DNA of 64,000 nucleotides from Thereva unica (lineage: Eukaryota > Arthropoda > Insecta > Diptera > Therevidae): positions 179,860,916 through 179,924,915 of the forward strand of contig OX465281.1 in the NCBI GenBank assembly GCA_949987705.1. The letters are read 5' to 3'. A program made the translations under genes and the position numbers. Below the pieces are notes generated by a model. That model did not search any database and was not told the DNA's origin. It saw only the letters and a list, made by a program, of their open reading frames with translations. Numbering within the stretch: the first letter of the stretch is position 1; every line of letters starts with the position of its first letter. Below are positions 63,681 to 64,000 of this stretch, in pieces.

Positions 63681-64000
63681 AATTTGTTGTCTGTAAAGAG
63701 GGTTTACGGACGATAGTGCAACGTGACAACGTCATGAGAAAACATTGATGAAATGATTGAATACTTTTATGAATAGAATTGAATCATTTATATTAAATTA
63801 TCATTATTTTGTATGGATACAAAAAGGAGTGAAATGAAATATCATTTTGATTGATAAATTAGCTTTTATTTGCACTAATGAATTCAAATATGCTTATTAC
63901 TTTAATGAACCGATTATCTACAAGTAACAATGTGTAGTAACAAATTCATTTACAGCTTTTATACATGTCTGATATTTTACTTCTTGCAATCTGTGTTGTT
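63681..64000. other. Unassigned sequence right of the satellite
   Basis: TTTGTTGTCTGTAAAGAGGG and GTTTACGGACGATAGTGC follow the last unit, then AT-rich DNA. No coding frame or known terminus was recognised. Confidence 0.4.

Overview
The window is eukaryotic and almost certainly insect: AT-rich DNA packed with animal-type transposable elements (BEL/Pao and Ty3/Gypsy LTR elements of the mag and CsRn1/Kabuki types, LOA-, jockey/CR1- and RTE-like LINEs, Helitrons and a Helentron, PIF/Harbinger, TTAA- and TA-type MITEs). The only host-gene-like sequence is three exons of a TGIF-type TALE homeobox gene. I cannot name the species. No bacterial features, CRISPR arrays, rRNA or intact tRNA genes are visible.

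Layout. 1-2494: 3' part of a BEL/Pao element (pol open from the left edge, polypurine tract, LTR). 2495-6812: a small TIR element, a broken Harbinger transposase, a 145-bp tandem repeat (family T) and a 1.8-kb dispersed repeat (family E, copy 1). 6813-42029: a second BEL/Pao element whose two 425-bp LTRs are bounded by the same 5-bp duplication (ATGTG), so everything between entered as nested insertions or rearrangements. Inside it are, in order, repeat R carrying a mag Gypsy element with TSD AATAC; an LOA-like LINE on the minus strand split by a CsRn1/Kabuki Gypsy element with TSD AGGGG, which carries a 3.2-kb Helitron with a 118-bp minisatellite, a MITE, and a Helitron-protein fragment with a LINE tail; a truncated Gypsy end; the TGIF exons; a second Helitron end; a 1-kb foldback; repeat E copy 2 containing T, containing R, containing a TTAA MITE; then the decayed BEL protease, reverse transcriptase and integrase.

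42104-45612 is a nearly full-length jockey/CR1-like LINE on the minus strand. 45781-63680 is a satellite array with a 139-bp unit (about 97 units), interrupted by a third R copy, a 1.24-kb Helentron remnant and a 5'-truncated RTE-like LINE with a 13-bp TSD. The last 320 bp are unassigned.

Nothing here acts as a host pathway. The coding units are retrotransposon gag, protease, reverse transcriptase, RNase H and integrase, LINE endonuclease and reverse transcriptase, Helitron Rep and Helentron endonuclease, nearly all broken. The most unusual items are the intron-containing TGIF fragment enclosed between the two LTRs of one retroelement, the Helentron remnant with its endonuclease upstream of Rep, two independent tandem arrays tied to rolling-circle elements, and a Kabuki element with near-identical LTRs but a badly damaged interior.
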